Source of the DNA: Clusia tigrina
Taxonomy: Eukaryota; Arthropoda; Insecta; Diptera; Clusiidae
DNA: 64,000 bases
Reading direction: 5' to 3'
Assembly (NCBI GenBank): GCA_920105625.2
Contig: CAKKTE020000288.1
Coordinates: forward strand, 806,001 to 870,000
Below, one piece after another: positions 37,551 through 51,810 of the stretch (position 1 is its first letter; each line of letters starts with the position of its first letter). A program made the translations under genes and the position numbers. The notes beneath the pieces are model-generated. The model worked only from the letters and a program-made list of their open reading frames with translations, was not told the DNA's origin and did no database searches.

Positions 37551-40500
37551 CATAAAACCTTGAAATTTTGTAACAGTAAAGTACTCGAGGCTCTTGTCAA
37601 TTTAAGTTATCGCTCAAAGCTATGCTACCTTTGAGTCCCAAATCAAACACTGATAAAACTTCAAATGGTACTAACTTCTATACGGTACGTCCTACACCTA
37701 TCAAAGTTTGCAACATACAAATGCTTGTAACTTTTTACTGGAGCGTCATAAAACCTTGAAATTTTGTAACAATAAAGTACTCGAGCCTCTTGTCAATTTA
37801 AGTTATCGCTATGCTACCCTTGAGTCCCGAATCAAACACTGATAAAACTTCAAATGGCCCTAACTTCTATACGGTACGTCCTACACCTATAAAAGTTTGC
37901 AAAATACAAATGCTTGTAACTTTTTAATGGAGCGTCATAAAACCTTGAAATTTTGTAACAGTAAAGTACTCTAGCCTCTTGTCAATTTCAGTTATCGCTC
38001 AAAGCTATGCTACCCTTGAGTCCCAAATCGAACACTGATAAAACTTCAAATGGCCCTAACTTCTATACGGTACGTCATACACCTATCAAAGCTAGCAGTA
38101 TACAAATGCTTGTAACTTTTTACTGGAGCGTCATAAAACCTTGAAATTTTGTAACAATAAAGTACTCGAGCCTCTTGTCAATTTAAGTTATCGCTCAAAG
38201 CTATTCTACCCTTGAGTCCCAAATCAAACACTGATACAACTTCAAATGGCCCTAACTTCTATACGGTACGTCCTACACCTATCAAAGTTTGCAAAATACA
38301 AATGCTTGTAACTTTTTAATGGAGCGTCATAAAACCTTGAAATTTTGTAACAGTAAAGTACTCTAGCCTCTTGTCAATTTAAGCTATCGCTCAAAGCTAT
38401 GCTACCCTTGAGTCCCAAATCGAACACTGATAAAACTTCAAATGGCCCTAACTTCTATACGGTACGTCATACACCTATCAAAGTTTGCAACATATAAATG
38501 CTTGTAACTTTTTACTGAAGCGTCATAAAACCTTGAAATTTAGTAACAATAAAGTACTCGAGCCTCTTGTCAATTTAAGTTATCGCTCAAAGCTATGCTA
38601 CCCTTGAGTCCCAAATCAAACACTGATAAGACTTCAAATGGCCCTAACTTCTATACGGTACGTCCTACACCTATCAAAGTTTGCAACATACAAATGCTTG
38701 TAACTTTTTACTGGAGCGTCATAAAACCTGGAAATTTTGTAACAATAAAGTACTCGAGCCTCTTGTCAATTTAAGCTGTCGCTCAAAGCCATGCTACCCT
38801 TGAGTCCCAAATCAAACACTGATAAAACTTCAAATGGCCCTAACTTCTATACGGTGCGTCCTACACCTATCAAAGTTTGCAACATACAAATGCTTGTAAC
38901 TTTTTACTGAAGCGTCATAAAACCTTGAAATTTAGTAACAATAAAGTACTCGAGCCTCTTGTCAATTTAAGTTATCGCTCAAAGCTATGCTACCCTTGAG
39001 TCCCAAATCAAACACTGATGAAACTTCAAATGGCCCTAACTTCTATACGGTACGTCCTACACCTATCAAAGTTTGCAACATACAAATGCTTGTAACTTTT
39101 TACTGGAGCGTCATAAAACCTTGAAATTTTGTAACAATAAAGTACTCGAGCCTCTTGTCAATTTAAGTTATCGCTCAAAGCTATTCTACCCTTGAGTCCC
39201 AAATCAAACACTGATACAACTTCAAATGGCCCTAACTTCTATACGGTACGTCCTACACCTATCAAAGTTTGCAAAATACAAATGCTTGTAACTTTTTAAT
39301 GGAGCGTCATAAAACCTTGAAATTTTGTAACAGTAAAGTACTCTAGCCTCTTGTCAATTTAAGCTATCGCTCAAAGCTATGCTACCCTTGAGTCCCAAAT
39401 CGAACACTGATAAAACTTCAAATGGCCCTAACTTCTATACGGTACGTCATACACCTATCAAAGTTTGCAACATACAAATGCTTGTAACTTTTTACTGAAG
39501 CGTCATAAAACCTTGAAATTTAGTAACAATAAAGTACTCGAGCCTCTTGTCAATTTAAGTTATCGCTCAAAGCTATGCTACCCTTGAGTCCCAAATCAAA
39601 CACTGATAAAACTTCAAATGGCCCTAACTTCTATACGGTACGTCCTACACCTATCAAAGTTTGCAACATACAAATGCTTGTAACTTTTTACTGGAGCGTC
39701 ATAAAACCTGGAAATTTTGTAACAATAAAGTACTCGAGCCTCTTGTCAATTTAAGCTGTCGCTCAAAGCCATGCTACCCTTGAGTCCCAAATCAAACACT
39801 GATAAAACTTCAAATGGCCCTAACTTCTATACGGTGCGTCCTACACCTATCAAAGTTTGCAACATACAAATGCTTGTAACTTTTTACTGGAGCGTCATAA
39901 AACCTTGAAATTTTGTAACAATAAAGTACTCTAGCCTCTTGTCAATTTAAGCAATCGCTTAAAGCTATGCTACCTTTGAGTCCCAAATCAAACACTGATA
40001 AAACTTCAAATGGACCTAACTTCTATACGGTACGTCCTACACCTATCAAAGTTTGCAAAATACAAATGCTTGTAACTTTTTAATGGAGCGTCATAAAACC
40101 TTGAAATTTTGTAACAGTAAAGTATTCTAGCCTCTTGTCAATTTAAGCTGTCGCTCAAAGCCATGCTACCCTTGAGTCCCAAATCAAACACTGATAAAAC
40201 TTCAAATGGCCCTAACTTCTATACGGTACGTCATACACCTATCAAAGTTTGCAACATACAAATGCTTGTAACTTTTTACTGAAGCGTCATAAAACCTTGA
40301 AATTTAGTAACAATACAGTACGCGAGCCTCTTGTCAATTTAAGTTATCGCTCAAAGCTATGCTACCCTTGAGTCCCAAATCAAACACTGATAAAACTTCA
40401 AATGGCCCTAACTTCTATACGGTACGTCATACACCTATCAAAGTTTGCAACATACAAATGCTTGTAACTTTTTACTGAAGCGTCATAAAACCTTGAAATT

Positions 40501-42850
40501 TAGTAACAATAAAGTACTCGAGCCTCTTGTCAATTTAAGTTATCGCTCAAAGCTATGCTACCCTTGAGTCCCAAATCAAACACTGATAAAACTTCAAATG
40601 GCCCTAACTTCTATACGGTACGTCCTACACCTATCAAAGTTTGCAACATACAAATGCTTGTAACTTTTTACTGGAGCGTCATAAAACCTTGAAATTTTGT
40701 AACAATAAAGTACTCGAGCCTCTTGTCAATTTAAGTTATCGCTCAAAGCTATGCTACCCTTGAGTCCCAAATCAAACACTGATGAAACTTCAAATGGCCC
40801 TAACTTCTATACGGTACGTCCTACACCTATCAAAGTTTGCAACATACAAATGCTTGTAACTTTTTACTGGAGCGTCATAAAACCTTGAAATTTTGTAACA
40901 ATAAAGTACTCGAGCCTCTTGTCAATTTAAGCTGTCGCTCAAAGCTATACTACCCTTGAGTCCCAAATCAAACACTGATAAAACTTCAAATGGCCCTAAC
41001 TTCTATACGGTGCGTCCTACACCTATCAAAGTTTGCAACATACAAATGCTTGTAACTTTTTACTGGAGCGTCATAAAACCTTGAAATTTTGTAACAATAA
41101 AGTACTCGAGCCTCTTGTCAATTTAAGTTATCGCTCAAAGCTATTCTACCCTTGAGTCCCAAATCAAACACTGATACAACTTCAAATGGCCCTAACTTCT
41201 ATACGGTACGTCCTACACCTATCAAAGTATGCAAAATACAAATGCTTGTAACTTTTTAATGGAGCGTCATAAAACCTTGAAATTTTGTAACAGTAAAGTA
41301 CTCTAGCCTCTTGTCAATTTAAGCTATCGCTCAAGGCTATGCTACCCTTGAGTCCCAAATCGAACACTGATAAAACTTCAAATGGCCCTAACTTCTATAC
41401 GGTACGTCATACACCTATCAAAGTTTGCAACATACAAATGCTTGTAACTTTTTACTGAAGCGTCATAAAACCTTGAAATTTAGTAACAATAAAGTACTCG
41501 AGCCTCTTGTCAATTTAAGTTATCGCTCAAAGCTATGCTACCCTTGAGTCCCAAATCAAACACTGATAAAACTTCAAATGGCCCTAACTTCTATACGGTA
41601 CGTCCTACACCTATCAAAGTTTGCAACATACAAATGCTTGTAACTTTTTACTGGAGCGTCATAAAACCTGGAAATTTTGTAACAATAAAGTACTCGAGCC
41701 TCTTGTCAATTTAAGCTGTCGCTCAAAGCCATGCTACCCTTGAGTCCCAAATCAAACACTGATAAAACTTCAAATGGCCCTAACTTCTATACGGTGCGTC
41801 CTACACCTATCAAAGTTTGCAACATACAAATGCTTGTAACTTTTTACTGGAGCGTCATAAAACCTTGAAATTTTGTAACAATAAAGTACTCTAGCCTCTT
41901 GTCAATTTAAGCAATCGCTTAAAGCTATGCTACCTTTGAGTCCCAAATCAAACACTGATAAAACTTCAAATGGACCTAACTTCTATACGGTACGTCCTAC
42001 ACCTATCAAAGTTTGCAAAATACAAATGCTTGTAACTTTTTAATGGAGCGTCATAAAACCTTGAAATTTTGTAACAGTAAAGTACTCTAGCCTCTTGTCA
42101 ATTTAAGCTGTCGCTCAAAGCCATGCTACCCTTGAGTCCCAAATCAAACACTGATAAAACTTCAAATGGCCCTAACTTCTATACGGTACGTCATACACCT
42201 ATCAAAGTTTGCAACATACAAATGCTTGAAACTTTTTACTGAAGCGTCATAAAACCTTGAAATTTAGTAACAATAAAGTACTCGAGCCTCTTGTCAATTT
42301 AAGTTATCGCTCAAAGCTATCCTACCCTTGAGTCCCAAATCAAACACTGAAAAAACTTCAAATGGCCCTAACTTCTATACGGTACGTCCTACACCTATCA
42401 AAGTTTTCAAAATACAAATGCTTGTAACTTTTTAATGGAGCGTCATAAAACCTTGAAATTTTGTAACAGTAAAGTACTCTAGCCTCTTGTCAATTTAAGC
42501 TATCGCTCAAAGCTATGCTACCCTTGAGTCCCAAATCGAACACTGATAAAACTTCAAATGGCCCTAACTTCTATACGGTACGTCATACACCTATCAAAGT
42601 TTGCAACATACAAATGCTTGTAACTTTTTACTGAAGCGTCATAAAACCTTGAAATTTAGTAACAATAAAGTACTCGAGCCTCTTGTCAATTTAAGTTATC
42701 GTTCAAAGCTATGCTACCCTTGAGTCCCAAATCAAACACTGATAAAACTTCAAATGGCCCTAACTTCTATACGGTACGTCCTACACCTATCAAAGTTTGC
42801 AACATACAAATGCTTGTAACTTTTTACTGGAGCGTCATAAAACCTTGAAA
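37551..42850 (+). repeat. Block G: HORs of exactly 980 and 1,960 bp (5-mer and 10-mer)
   Basis: CTATTCTACCC occurs at 38,201, 39,181 and 41,141, giving offsets of 980 and 1,960 bp, exactly 5 and 10 times 196. A relative, CTATCCTACCC, is at 42,317, another 1,176 bp (6 times 196). The ACCTGGAAATT variant is at 38,726, 39,706 and 41,666 with the same spacing. Other block variants are GATACAAC, CTTTTTAATGG, TACTGAAGCGTC, GCTGTCGCTCAAAGCCATG, GTCATACACC and GCAAAATAC. Roughly, 38,110-39,090 repeats to about 39,890, and 39,090-41,050 repeats to about 42,340. Unlike other blocks, its units have no net indel. Confidence 0.9.
37800..37822 (+). other. 7-bp deletion in a satellite monomer
   Basis: GTTATCGCTATGCTACCC replaces GTTATCGCTCAAAGCTATG. 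The lost CAAAGCT lies between two GCT triplets, which fits slippage or microhomology-mediated loss. I see this deletion only once in the window. Confidence 0.88.
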
Positions 42851-43580
42851 TTTTGTAACAATAAAGTACTCGAGCCTCTTGTCAATTTAAGCTATCGCTC
42901 AAAGCTATGCTACCCTTGAGTTCCAAATCAAACACTGATAAAACTTCAAATGGCCCTAACTTCTATACGGTGCGTCCTACACCTATCAAAGTTTGCAACA
43001 TACAAATGCTTGTAACTTTTTACTGGAGCGTCATAAAACCTTGCAATTTAGTAACAATAAAGTACTCGACCGTCTTGTCAATTTAAGCTCTCGCTCAAAG
43101 CTATGCTACCCTTCAGTCCCAAAACAAACACTGATAAAACTTCAAATGGCCCTAACTTCTATACGGTACGTCCTACACTTATCAAAGTTTGCAACATACA
43201 AATGCTTGTAACTTTTTACTAGAGCGTCATAAAACCTTGAAAGTTTGTAACAATAAAGTACTCAAGCCTCTTGTCAATTTAAGCTATCGCTCAAAGCTAT
43301 GCTACCCTTGAGTCCCAAATCGAACACTGATAAAATTTCAAATGGCCCTAACTTTTTTAGTGTACGTCCTACACCTATCAAAGTTTGCAACAAACAAATG
43401 CTTGTAACTTTTTACTGGAACGTCATAAAACCTTGAAATTTTGTAACAATAAAGTACTCGAGCCTCCTGTCAATTTAAGCTATCGCTCAAAGCTATGCTA
43501 CCCTTGAGTCCCAAATCAAACACTGATAAAAATTCAAATGGCCCTAACTTCTATACGGTGCGTCCTAAACCTATCAAAGT
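42851..43580 (+). repeat. Satellite monomers leading into block H
   Basis: Monomers with CTTGAGTTCC, CTCGACCGTC and CTTCAGTCCC lead to the first block H monomers. The ACTTTTTTAGTG variant at 43,352 is shared with 47,271 (3,919 bp), so the block H repeat probably begins within this stretch, near 43,260. I see no other feature. Confidence 0.8.
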
Positions 43581-46500
43581 TTGCAACATACAAATGCTTG
43601 TAACTTTTTACTGGAGCGTCACAAAACCTTGCAATTTTGTAACAATAAAGTACTCGAGCCTCTTGTCAATTTAAGCTATCGCTCAGAGCTATGCTACCCT
43701 TCAGTCCCAAATCAAACACTGATAAAAGTTCAAATGGCCCTAACTTCTATACGGTACGTCCTACACTTATCAAAGTTTGCAACATACAAATGCTTGTAAC
43801 TTTTTACTAGAGCGTCATAAAACCTTGAAAGTTTGTAACAATAAAGTACTCAAGCCTCTTGTCAATTTAAGCTATCGCTCAAAGCTATGCTACCCTTGAG
43901 TCCCAAATCAAACACTGATAAAGCTTCAAATGGCCCTGACTTCTATACGGTACGTCCTACACCTATCAAAGTTTGCAACATACAAATGCTTGTAACTTTT
44001 TACTGGAGCGTCATAAAACCTTGAAATTTAGTAACAATAAAGTACTCGAGCCTCTTGTCAATTTAAGTTATCGCTCAAAGCTATGCTACCCTTGAGTCCC
44101 AAATCAAACACTGATAAAACTTCAAATGGCCCTAACTTCTATATGGTACGTCCTACAGCTATCAAAGTTTGCAAGATACAAATGCTTGTAAATTTTTACT
44201 GGAGCGTCATAAAACCTTGAAATTTAGTAACAATAAAGTACTCGAGCCTCTTGTCAATTTAAGTTATCGCTCAAAGCTATGCTACCCGTGAGTCACAAAT
44301 CAAACACTGATAAAACTTTAAATGGCCCTAACTTCTATACGGTACGTCCTACACCTATCAAAGTTTGCAACATACAAATGCTTGTAACTTTTTACTGTAG
44401 CGTCATAAACCTTGAAATTTTGTAACAGTAAAGCACTCGACCCTCTTGTCAATTTAAGCTATCGTTCAAAGCTATGCTACCCTTGAGTCCCAAATCGAAC
44501 ACTAATAAAACTTCAAATGGCCCTAACTTCTATACGGTACGTCCTACACCTATCAAAGCTTGCAACAAACAAATGCTTGTAACTTTTTACTGGAACGTCA
44601 TAAAACCTTGAAATTTTGTAACAATAAAGTACTCGAGCCTCCTGTCAATTTAAGCTATCACTCAAAGCTATGCTACCCTTGAGTTCCAAATCAAACACTG
44701 ATAAAACTTCAAATGGCCCTAACTTCTATACGGTACGTCCTACACCTATCAAAGTTTGCAACATACAAATGCTTGTAACTTTTTACTGGAGCGTCACAAA
44801 ACCTTGCAATTTTGTAACAATAAAGTACTCGAGCCTCTTGTCAATTTAAGCTATCGCTCAGAGCTATGCTACCCTTCAGTACCAAATCAAACACTGATAA
44901 AACTTCAAATGGCCCTAACTTCTATACGGTACGTCCTACACTTATCAAAGTTTGCAACATACAAATGCTTGTAACTTTTTACTAGAGCGTCATAAAACCT
45001 TGAAATTTTGTAACAATAAAGTACTCAAGCCTCTTGTCAATTTAAGCTATCGCTCAAAGATATGCTACCCTTGAGTCCCAAATCAAACACTGATAAAACT
45101 TCAAATGGCCCTGTCTTCTATACGGTGCGTCCTACACCTATCAAAGTTTGCAACATACAAATGCTTGTAACTTTTTACTGGAGCGTCACAAAACCTTGCA
45201 ATTTTGTAACAATAAAGTACTCGAGCCTCTTGTCAATTTAAGCTATCGCTCAGAGCTATGCTACCCTTCAGTACCAAATCAAACACTGATAAAGCTTCAA
45301 ATGGCCCTAACTTCTATACGGTACGTCCTACACTTATCAAAGTTTGCAACATACAAATGCTTGTAACTTTTTACTAGAGCGTCATAAAACCTTGAAATTT
45401 TGTAACAATAAAGTACTCAAGCCTCTTGTCAATTTAAGCTATCGCTCAAAGCTATGCTACCCTTGAGTCCCAAATCAAACACTGATTAAATTTCAAATGG
45501 CCCTAACTTATATACGGTACGTCCTACACCTATCAATGTTTGCAACATACAATTGCTTGTAACTTTTTACTGGAGCGTCATAAAACCTTGAAATTTAGTA
45601 ACAATAAAGTACTCGAGCCTCTTGTCAATTTAAGTTATCGCTCAAAGCTATGCTACCCTTGAGTCCCAAATCAAACACTGATAAAACTTCAAATGGTACT
45701 AACTTCTATACGGTACGTCCTACATCTATCAAAGTTTGCAACATACAAATGCTTGTAACTTTTTACTGGAGCGTCATAAAACCTTGAAATTTAGTAACAA
45801 TAAAGTACTCGAGCCTCTTGTCAATTTAAGTTATCGCTCAAAGCTATGCTACCCTTGAGTCCCAAATAAAACACTGATAAAACTTCAAATGGCCCTAACT
45901 TCTATACGGGACGTCCTACACCTATCAAAGTTTGCAACATACAAATGCTTGTAACTTTTTACTGGAGCGTCATAAAACCTTGAAATTTTATAACAGTAAA
46001 GTACTCGAGTTTCTTGTCAATTTAAGCTATCGCTCAAAGCAATGCTACCCTTGAGTCCCAAATCGAACACTGATAAAACTTCAAATGGCCCTAACTTCTA
46101 TACGGTACGTCCTACACCTATCAAAGGTTGCAGCATACAAATGCTTGTAACTTTTTACTGGAGCGTCATAAAAGCTTGAAATTTTGTAACAATAAAGTAC
46201 TCGAGCCTCTTGTCAATTTAAGTTATCGCTCAAAGCTATGCTACCCTTCAGTACCAAATCAAACACTGATAAAACTTCAAATGGCCCTAACTTCTATACG
46301 GTACGTCCTACACTTATCAAAGTTTGCAACATACAAATGCTTGTAACTTTTTATTAGAGCGTCATACAACCTTGAAATTTTGTAACAATAAAGTACTCAA
46401 GCCTCTTGTCAATTTAAGCTATCGCTCAAAGCTATGCTACCCTTGAGTCCCAAATCAAACACTGATAAAGCTTCAAATGGCCCTGACATCTATACGGTAC

Positions 46501-47499
46501 GTCCTACACCTATCAAAGTTTGCAACATACAAATGCTTGTAACTTTTTACTGGATCGTCATAAAACCTTGCAATTTTGTAACAATAAAGTACTCGAGCCT
46601 CTTGTCAATTTAAGTTATCGCTCAAAGCTATGCTACCCTTGAGTCCCAAATCAAACACTGATTAAACTTCAAATGACCCTAACTTCTATACGGTACGTGC
46701 TACACCTATCAATGTTTGCAACATACAATTGCTTGTAACTTTTTACTGGAGCGTCATAAAACCTTGAAATTTAGTAACAATAAAGTACTCGAGCCTCTTG
46801 TCAATTTAAGTTATCGCTCAAAGCTATGCTACCCTTGAGTCCCAAATCAAACACTGATAAAACTTCAAATGGTACTAACTTCTATACGGTACGTCCTATA
46901 TCTATCAAAGTTTGCAACATACAAATGCTTGTAACTTTTTACTGGAACGTCATAAAACCTTGAAATTTAGTAACAATAAAGTACTCGAGCCTCTTGTCAA
47001 TTTAAATTATCGCTCAAAGCTATGCTACCCTTGAGTCCCAAATCAAACACTGATTAAATTTCAAATGGCCCTAACTTATATACGGTACGTCCTACACCTA
47101 TCAATGTTTGCAACATACAATTGCTTGTAACTTTTTACTGGAGCGTCATAAAACCTTGAAATTTAGTAACAATAAAGTACTCGAGCCTCTTGTCAATTTA
47201 AGTTATCGCTCAAAGCTATGCTACCCTTGAGTCCCAAATCGAACACTGATAAAATTTCAAATGGCCCTAACTTTTTTAGTGTACGTCCTACACCTATCAA
47301 AGTTTGCAACAAACAAATGCTTGTAACTTTTTACTGGAACGTCATAAAACCTTGAAATTTTGTAACAATAAAGTACTCGAGCCTCCTGTCAATTTAAGCT
47401 ATCGCTCAAAGCTATGCTACCCTTGAGTCCCAAATCAAACACTGATAAAAATTCAAATGGCCCTAACTTCTATACGGTGCGTCCTAAACCTATCAAAGT
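43581..47499 (+). repeat. Higher-order repeat H, unit 1 (3,919 bp, 20 monomers)
   Basis: Phase points 43,581, 44,756, 45,148 and 46,128 recur at 47,500, 48,675, 49,067 and 50,047, always 3,919 bp on (20 monomers less 1 bp). Diagnostic variants are CTTCAGTACCAAATC, GATAAAGCTTC, CCCTGACATC, GCAAGATAC, AAGCACTCGACC, GAGTTTCTTGTC, CAAAGGTTGCAGC, ATACGGGACG and the ATGTTTGCAACATACAATTG monomer. Internally, the GATTAAATTTC monomer at 45,484 recurs at 47,052 (1,568 bp, eight monomers exactly). Confidence 0.93.
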
Positions 47500-50400
47500 T
47501 TGCAACATACAAATGCTTGTAACTTTTTACTGGAGCGTCACAAAACCTTGCAATTTTGTAACAATAAAGTACTCGAGCCTCTTGTCAATTTAAGCTATCG
47601 CTCAGAGCTATGCTACCCGTCAGTCCCAAATCAAACACTGATAAAAGTTCAAATGGCCCTAACTTCTATACGGTACGTCCTACACTTATCAAAGTTTGCA
47701 ACATACAAATGCTTGTAACTTTTTACTAGAGCGTCATAAAACCTTGAAAGTTTGTAACAATAAAGTACTCAAGCCTCTTGTCAATTTAAGCTATCGCTCA
47801 AAGCTATGCTACCCTTGAGTCCCAAATCAAACACTGATAAAGCTTCAAATGGCCCTGACTTCTATACGGTACGTCCTACACCTATCAAAGTTTGCAACAT
47901 ACAAATGCTTGTAACTTTTTACTGGAGCGTCATAAAACCTTGAAATTTAGTAACAATAAAGTACTCGAGCCTCTTGTCAATTTAAGTTATCGCTCAAAGC
48001 TATGCTACCCTTGAGTCCCAAATCAAACACTGATAAAACTTCAAATGGCCCTAACTTCTATATGGTACGTCCTACAGCTATCAAAGTTTGCAAGATACAA
48101 ATGCTTGTAAATTTTTACTGGAGCGTCATAAAACCTTGAAATTTAGTAACAATAAAGTACTCGAGCCTCTTGTCAATTTAAGTTATCGCTCAAAGCTATG
48201 CTACCCGTGAGTCACAAATCAAACACTGATAAAACTTTAAATGGCCCTAACTTCTATACGGTACGTCCTACACCTATCAAAGTTTGCAACATACAAATGC
48301 TTGTAACTTTTTACTGGAGCGTCATAAACCTTGAAATTTTGTAACAGTAAAGCACTCGACCCTCTTGTCAATTTAAGCTATCGTTCAAAGCTATGCTACC
48401 CTTGAGTCCCAAATCGAACACTAATAAAACTTCAAATGGCCCTAACTTCTATACGGTACGTCCTACACCTATCAAAGCTTGCAACAAACAAATGCTTGTA
48501 ACTTTTTACTGGAACGTCATAAAACCTTGAAATTTTGTAACAATAAAGTACTCGAGCCTCCTGTCAATTTAAGCTATCGCTCAAAGCTATGCTACCCTTG
48601 AGTTCCAAATCAAACACTGATAAAACTTCAAATGGCCCTGTCTTCTATACGCTGCGTCCTACACCTATCAAAGTTTGCAACATACAAATGCTTGTAACTT
48701 TTTACTGGAGCGTCACAAAACCTTGCAATTTTGTAACAATAAAGTACTCGAGCCTCTTGTCAATTTAAGCTATCGCTCAGAGCTATGCTACCCTTCAGTA
48801 CCAAATCAAACACTGATAAAACTTCAAATGGCCCTAACTTCTATACGGTACGTCCTACACTTATCAAAGTTTGCAACATACAAATGCTTGTAACTTTTTA
48901 CTAGAGCGTCATAAAACCTTGAAATTTTGTAACAATAAAGTACTCAAGCCTCTTGTCAATTTAAGCTATCGCTCAAAGCTATGCTACCCTTGAGTCCCAA
49001 ATCAAACACTGATAAAACTTCAAATGGCCCTAACTTCTATACGGTGCGTCCTACACCTATCAAAGTTTGCAACATACAAATGCTTGTAACTTTTTACTGG
49101 AGCGTCACAAAACCTTGCAATTTTGTAACAATAAAGTACTCGAGCCTCTTGTCAATTTAAGCTATCGCTCAGAGCTATGCTACCCTTCAGTACCAAATCA
49201 AACACTGATAAAGCTTCAAATGGCCCTAACTTCTATACGGTACGTCCTACACTTATCAAAGTTTGCAACATACAAATGCTTGTAACTTTTTACTAGAGCG
49301 TCATAAAACCTTGAAATTTTGTAACAATAAAGTACTCAAGCCTCTTGTCAATTTAAGCTATCGCTCAAAGCTATGCTACCCTTGAGTCCCAAATCAAACA
49401 CTGATTAAATTTCAAATGGCCCTAACTTATATACGGTACGTCCTACACCTATCAATGTTTGCAACATACAATTGCTTGTAACTTTTTACTGGAGCGTCAT
49501 AAAACCTTGAAATTTAGTAACAATAAAGTACTCGAGCCTCTTGTCAATTTAAGTTATCGCTCAAAGCTATGCTACCCTTGAGTCCCAAATCAAACACTGA
49601 TAAAACTTCAAATGGTACTAACTTCTATACGGTACGTCCTACATCTATCAAAGTTTGCAACATACAAATGCTTGTAACTTTTTACTGGAGCGTCATAAAA
49701 CCTTGAAATTTTGTAACAATAAAGTACTCGAGCCTCTTGTCAATTTAAGTTATCGCTCAAAGCTATGCTACCCTTGAGTCCCAAATAAAACACTGATAAA
49801 ACTTCAAATGGCCCTAACTTCTATACGGGACGTCCTACACATATCAAAGTTTGCAACATACAAATGCTTGTAACTTTTTACTGGAGCGTCATAAAACCTT
49901 GAAATTTTATAACAGTAAAGTACTCGAGTTTCTTGTCAATTTAAGCTATCGCTCAAAGCAATGCTACCCTTGAGTCCCAAATCGAACACTGATAAAACTT
50001 CAAATGGCCCTAACTTCTATACGGTACGTCCTACACCTATCAAAGGTTGCAGCATACAAATGCTTGTAACTTTTTACTGGAGCGTCATAAAACCTTGAAA
50101 TTTTGTAACAATAAAGTACTCGAGCCTCTTGTCAATTTAAGTTATCGCTCAAAGCTATGCTACCCTTCAGTACCAAATCAAACACTGATAAAACTTCAAA
50201 TGGCCCTAACTTCTATACGGTACGTCCTACACTTATCAAAGTTTGCAACATACAAATGCTTGTAACTTTTTACTAGAGCGTCATACAACCTTGAAATTTT
50301 GTAACAATAAAGTACTCAAGCCTCTTGTCAATTTAAGCTATCGCTCAAAGCTATGCTACCCTTGAGTCCCAAATCAAACACTGATAAAGCTTCAAATGGC

Positions 50401-51810
50401 CCTGACATCTATACGGTACGTCCTACACCTATCAAAGTTTGCAACATACAAATGCTTGTAACTTTTTACTGGATCGTCATAAAACCTTGCAATTTTGTAA
50501 CAATAAAGTACTCGAGCCTCTTGTCAATATAAGTTATCGCTCAAAGCTATGCTACCCTTGAGTCCCAAATCAAACACTGATTAAACTTCAAATGACCCTA
50601 ACTTCTATACGGTACGTGCTACACCTATCAATGTTTGCAACATACAATTGCTTGTAACTTTTTACTGGAGCGTCATAAAACCTTGAAATTTAGTAACAAT
50701 AAAGTACTCGAGCCTCTTGTCAATTTAAGTTATCGCTCAAAGCTATGCTACCCTTGAGTCCCAAATCAAACACTGATAAAACTTCAAATGGTACTAACTT
50801 CTATACGGTACGTCCTATATCTATCAAAGTTTGCAACATACAAATGCTTGTAACTTTTTACTGGAACGTCATAAAACCTTGAAATTTAGTAACAATAAAG
50901 TACTCGAGCCTCTTGTCAATTTAAATTATCGCTCAAAGCTATGCTACCCTTGAGTCCCAAATCAAACACTGATTAAATTTCAAATGGCCCTAACTTATAT
51001 ACGGTACGTCCTACACCTATCAATGTTTGCAACATACAATTGCTTGTAACTTTTTACTGGATCGTCATAAAACCTTGAAATTTAGTAACAATAAAGTACT
51101 CGAGCCTCTTGTCAATTTAAGTTATCGCTCAAAGCTATGCTACCCTTGAGTCCCAAATCAAACACTGATAAAACTTCAAATGGTACTAACTTCTATACGG
51201 TACGTCCTACATCTATCAAAGTTTGCAACATACAAATGCTTGTAACTTTTTACTGGAGCGTCATAAAACCTTGAAATTTAGTAACAATAAAGTACTCGAG
51301 CCTCTTGTCAATTTAAGCTATCGCTCAAAGCTATGCTACCCTTGAGTCCCAAATCAAACACTGATAAAACTTCAAATGGCCCTAACTTCTATACGGGACG
51401 TCCTACACCTATCAAAGTTTGCAACATACAAATGCTTGTAACTTTTTACTGGAGCGTCATAAAACCTTGAAATTTTATAACAGTAAAGTACTCGAGTTTC
51501 TTGTCAATTTAAGCTATCGCTCAAAGCAATGCTACCCTTGAGTCCCAAATCGAACACTGATAAAACTTCAAATAGCCCTAACTTCTATACGGTACGTCCT
51601 ACACCTATCAAAGGTTGCAGCATACAAATGCTTGTAACTTTTTACTGGAGCGTCATAAAACCTTGAAATTTTGTAACAATAAAGTACTCGAGCCTCTTGT
51701 CAATTTAAGTTATCGCTCAAAGCTATGCTACTCTTGAGTCCCAAATCAAACACTGATAAAACTTAAAATGGCCCTAATTTATATACTGTACGTCCTACAC
51801 CTATCAAAGT
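47500..51810 (+). repeat. Higher-order repeat H, unit 2 (4,311 bp, 22 monomers)
   Basis: This unit matches unit 1 at 3,919 bp up to about 51,060. It is then extended by monomers (ATACGGGACG, GAGTTTCTTG, CAAAGGTTGCAGC and CTACTCTTGAG types) before unit 3 starts. It matches unit 3 at 4,311 bp from about 47,460 to 51,770; GATTAAATTTC at 49,403 and 50,971 pairs with 53,714 and 55,282. The two extra monomers (392 bp) compared with unit 1 account for the change of period. Scattered substitutions separate the units, for example CTGGAGCG near 48,317 against CTGTAGCG in units 1 and 3. Confidence 0.93.
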
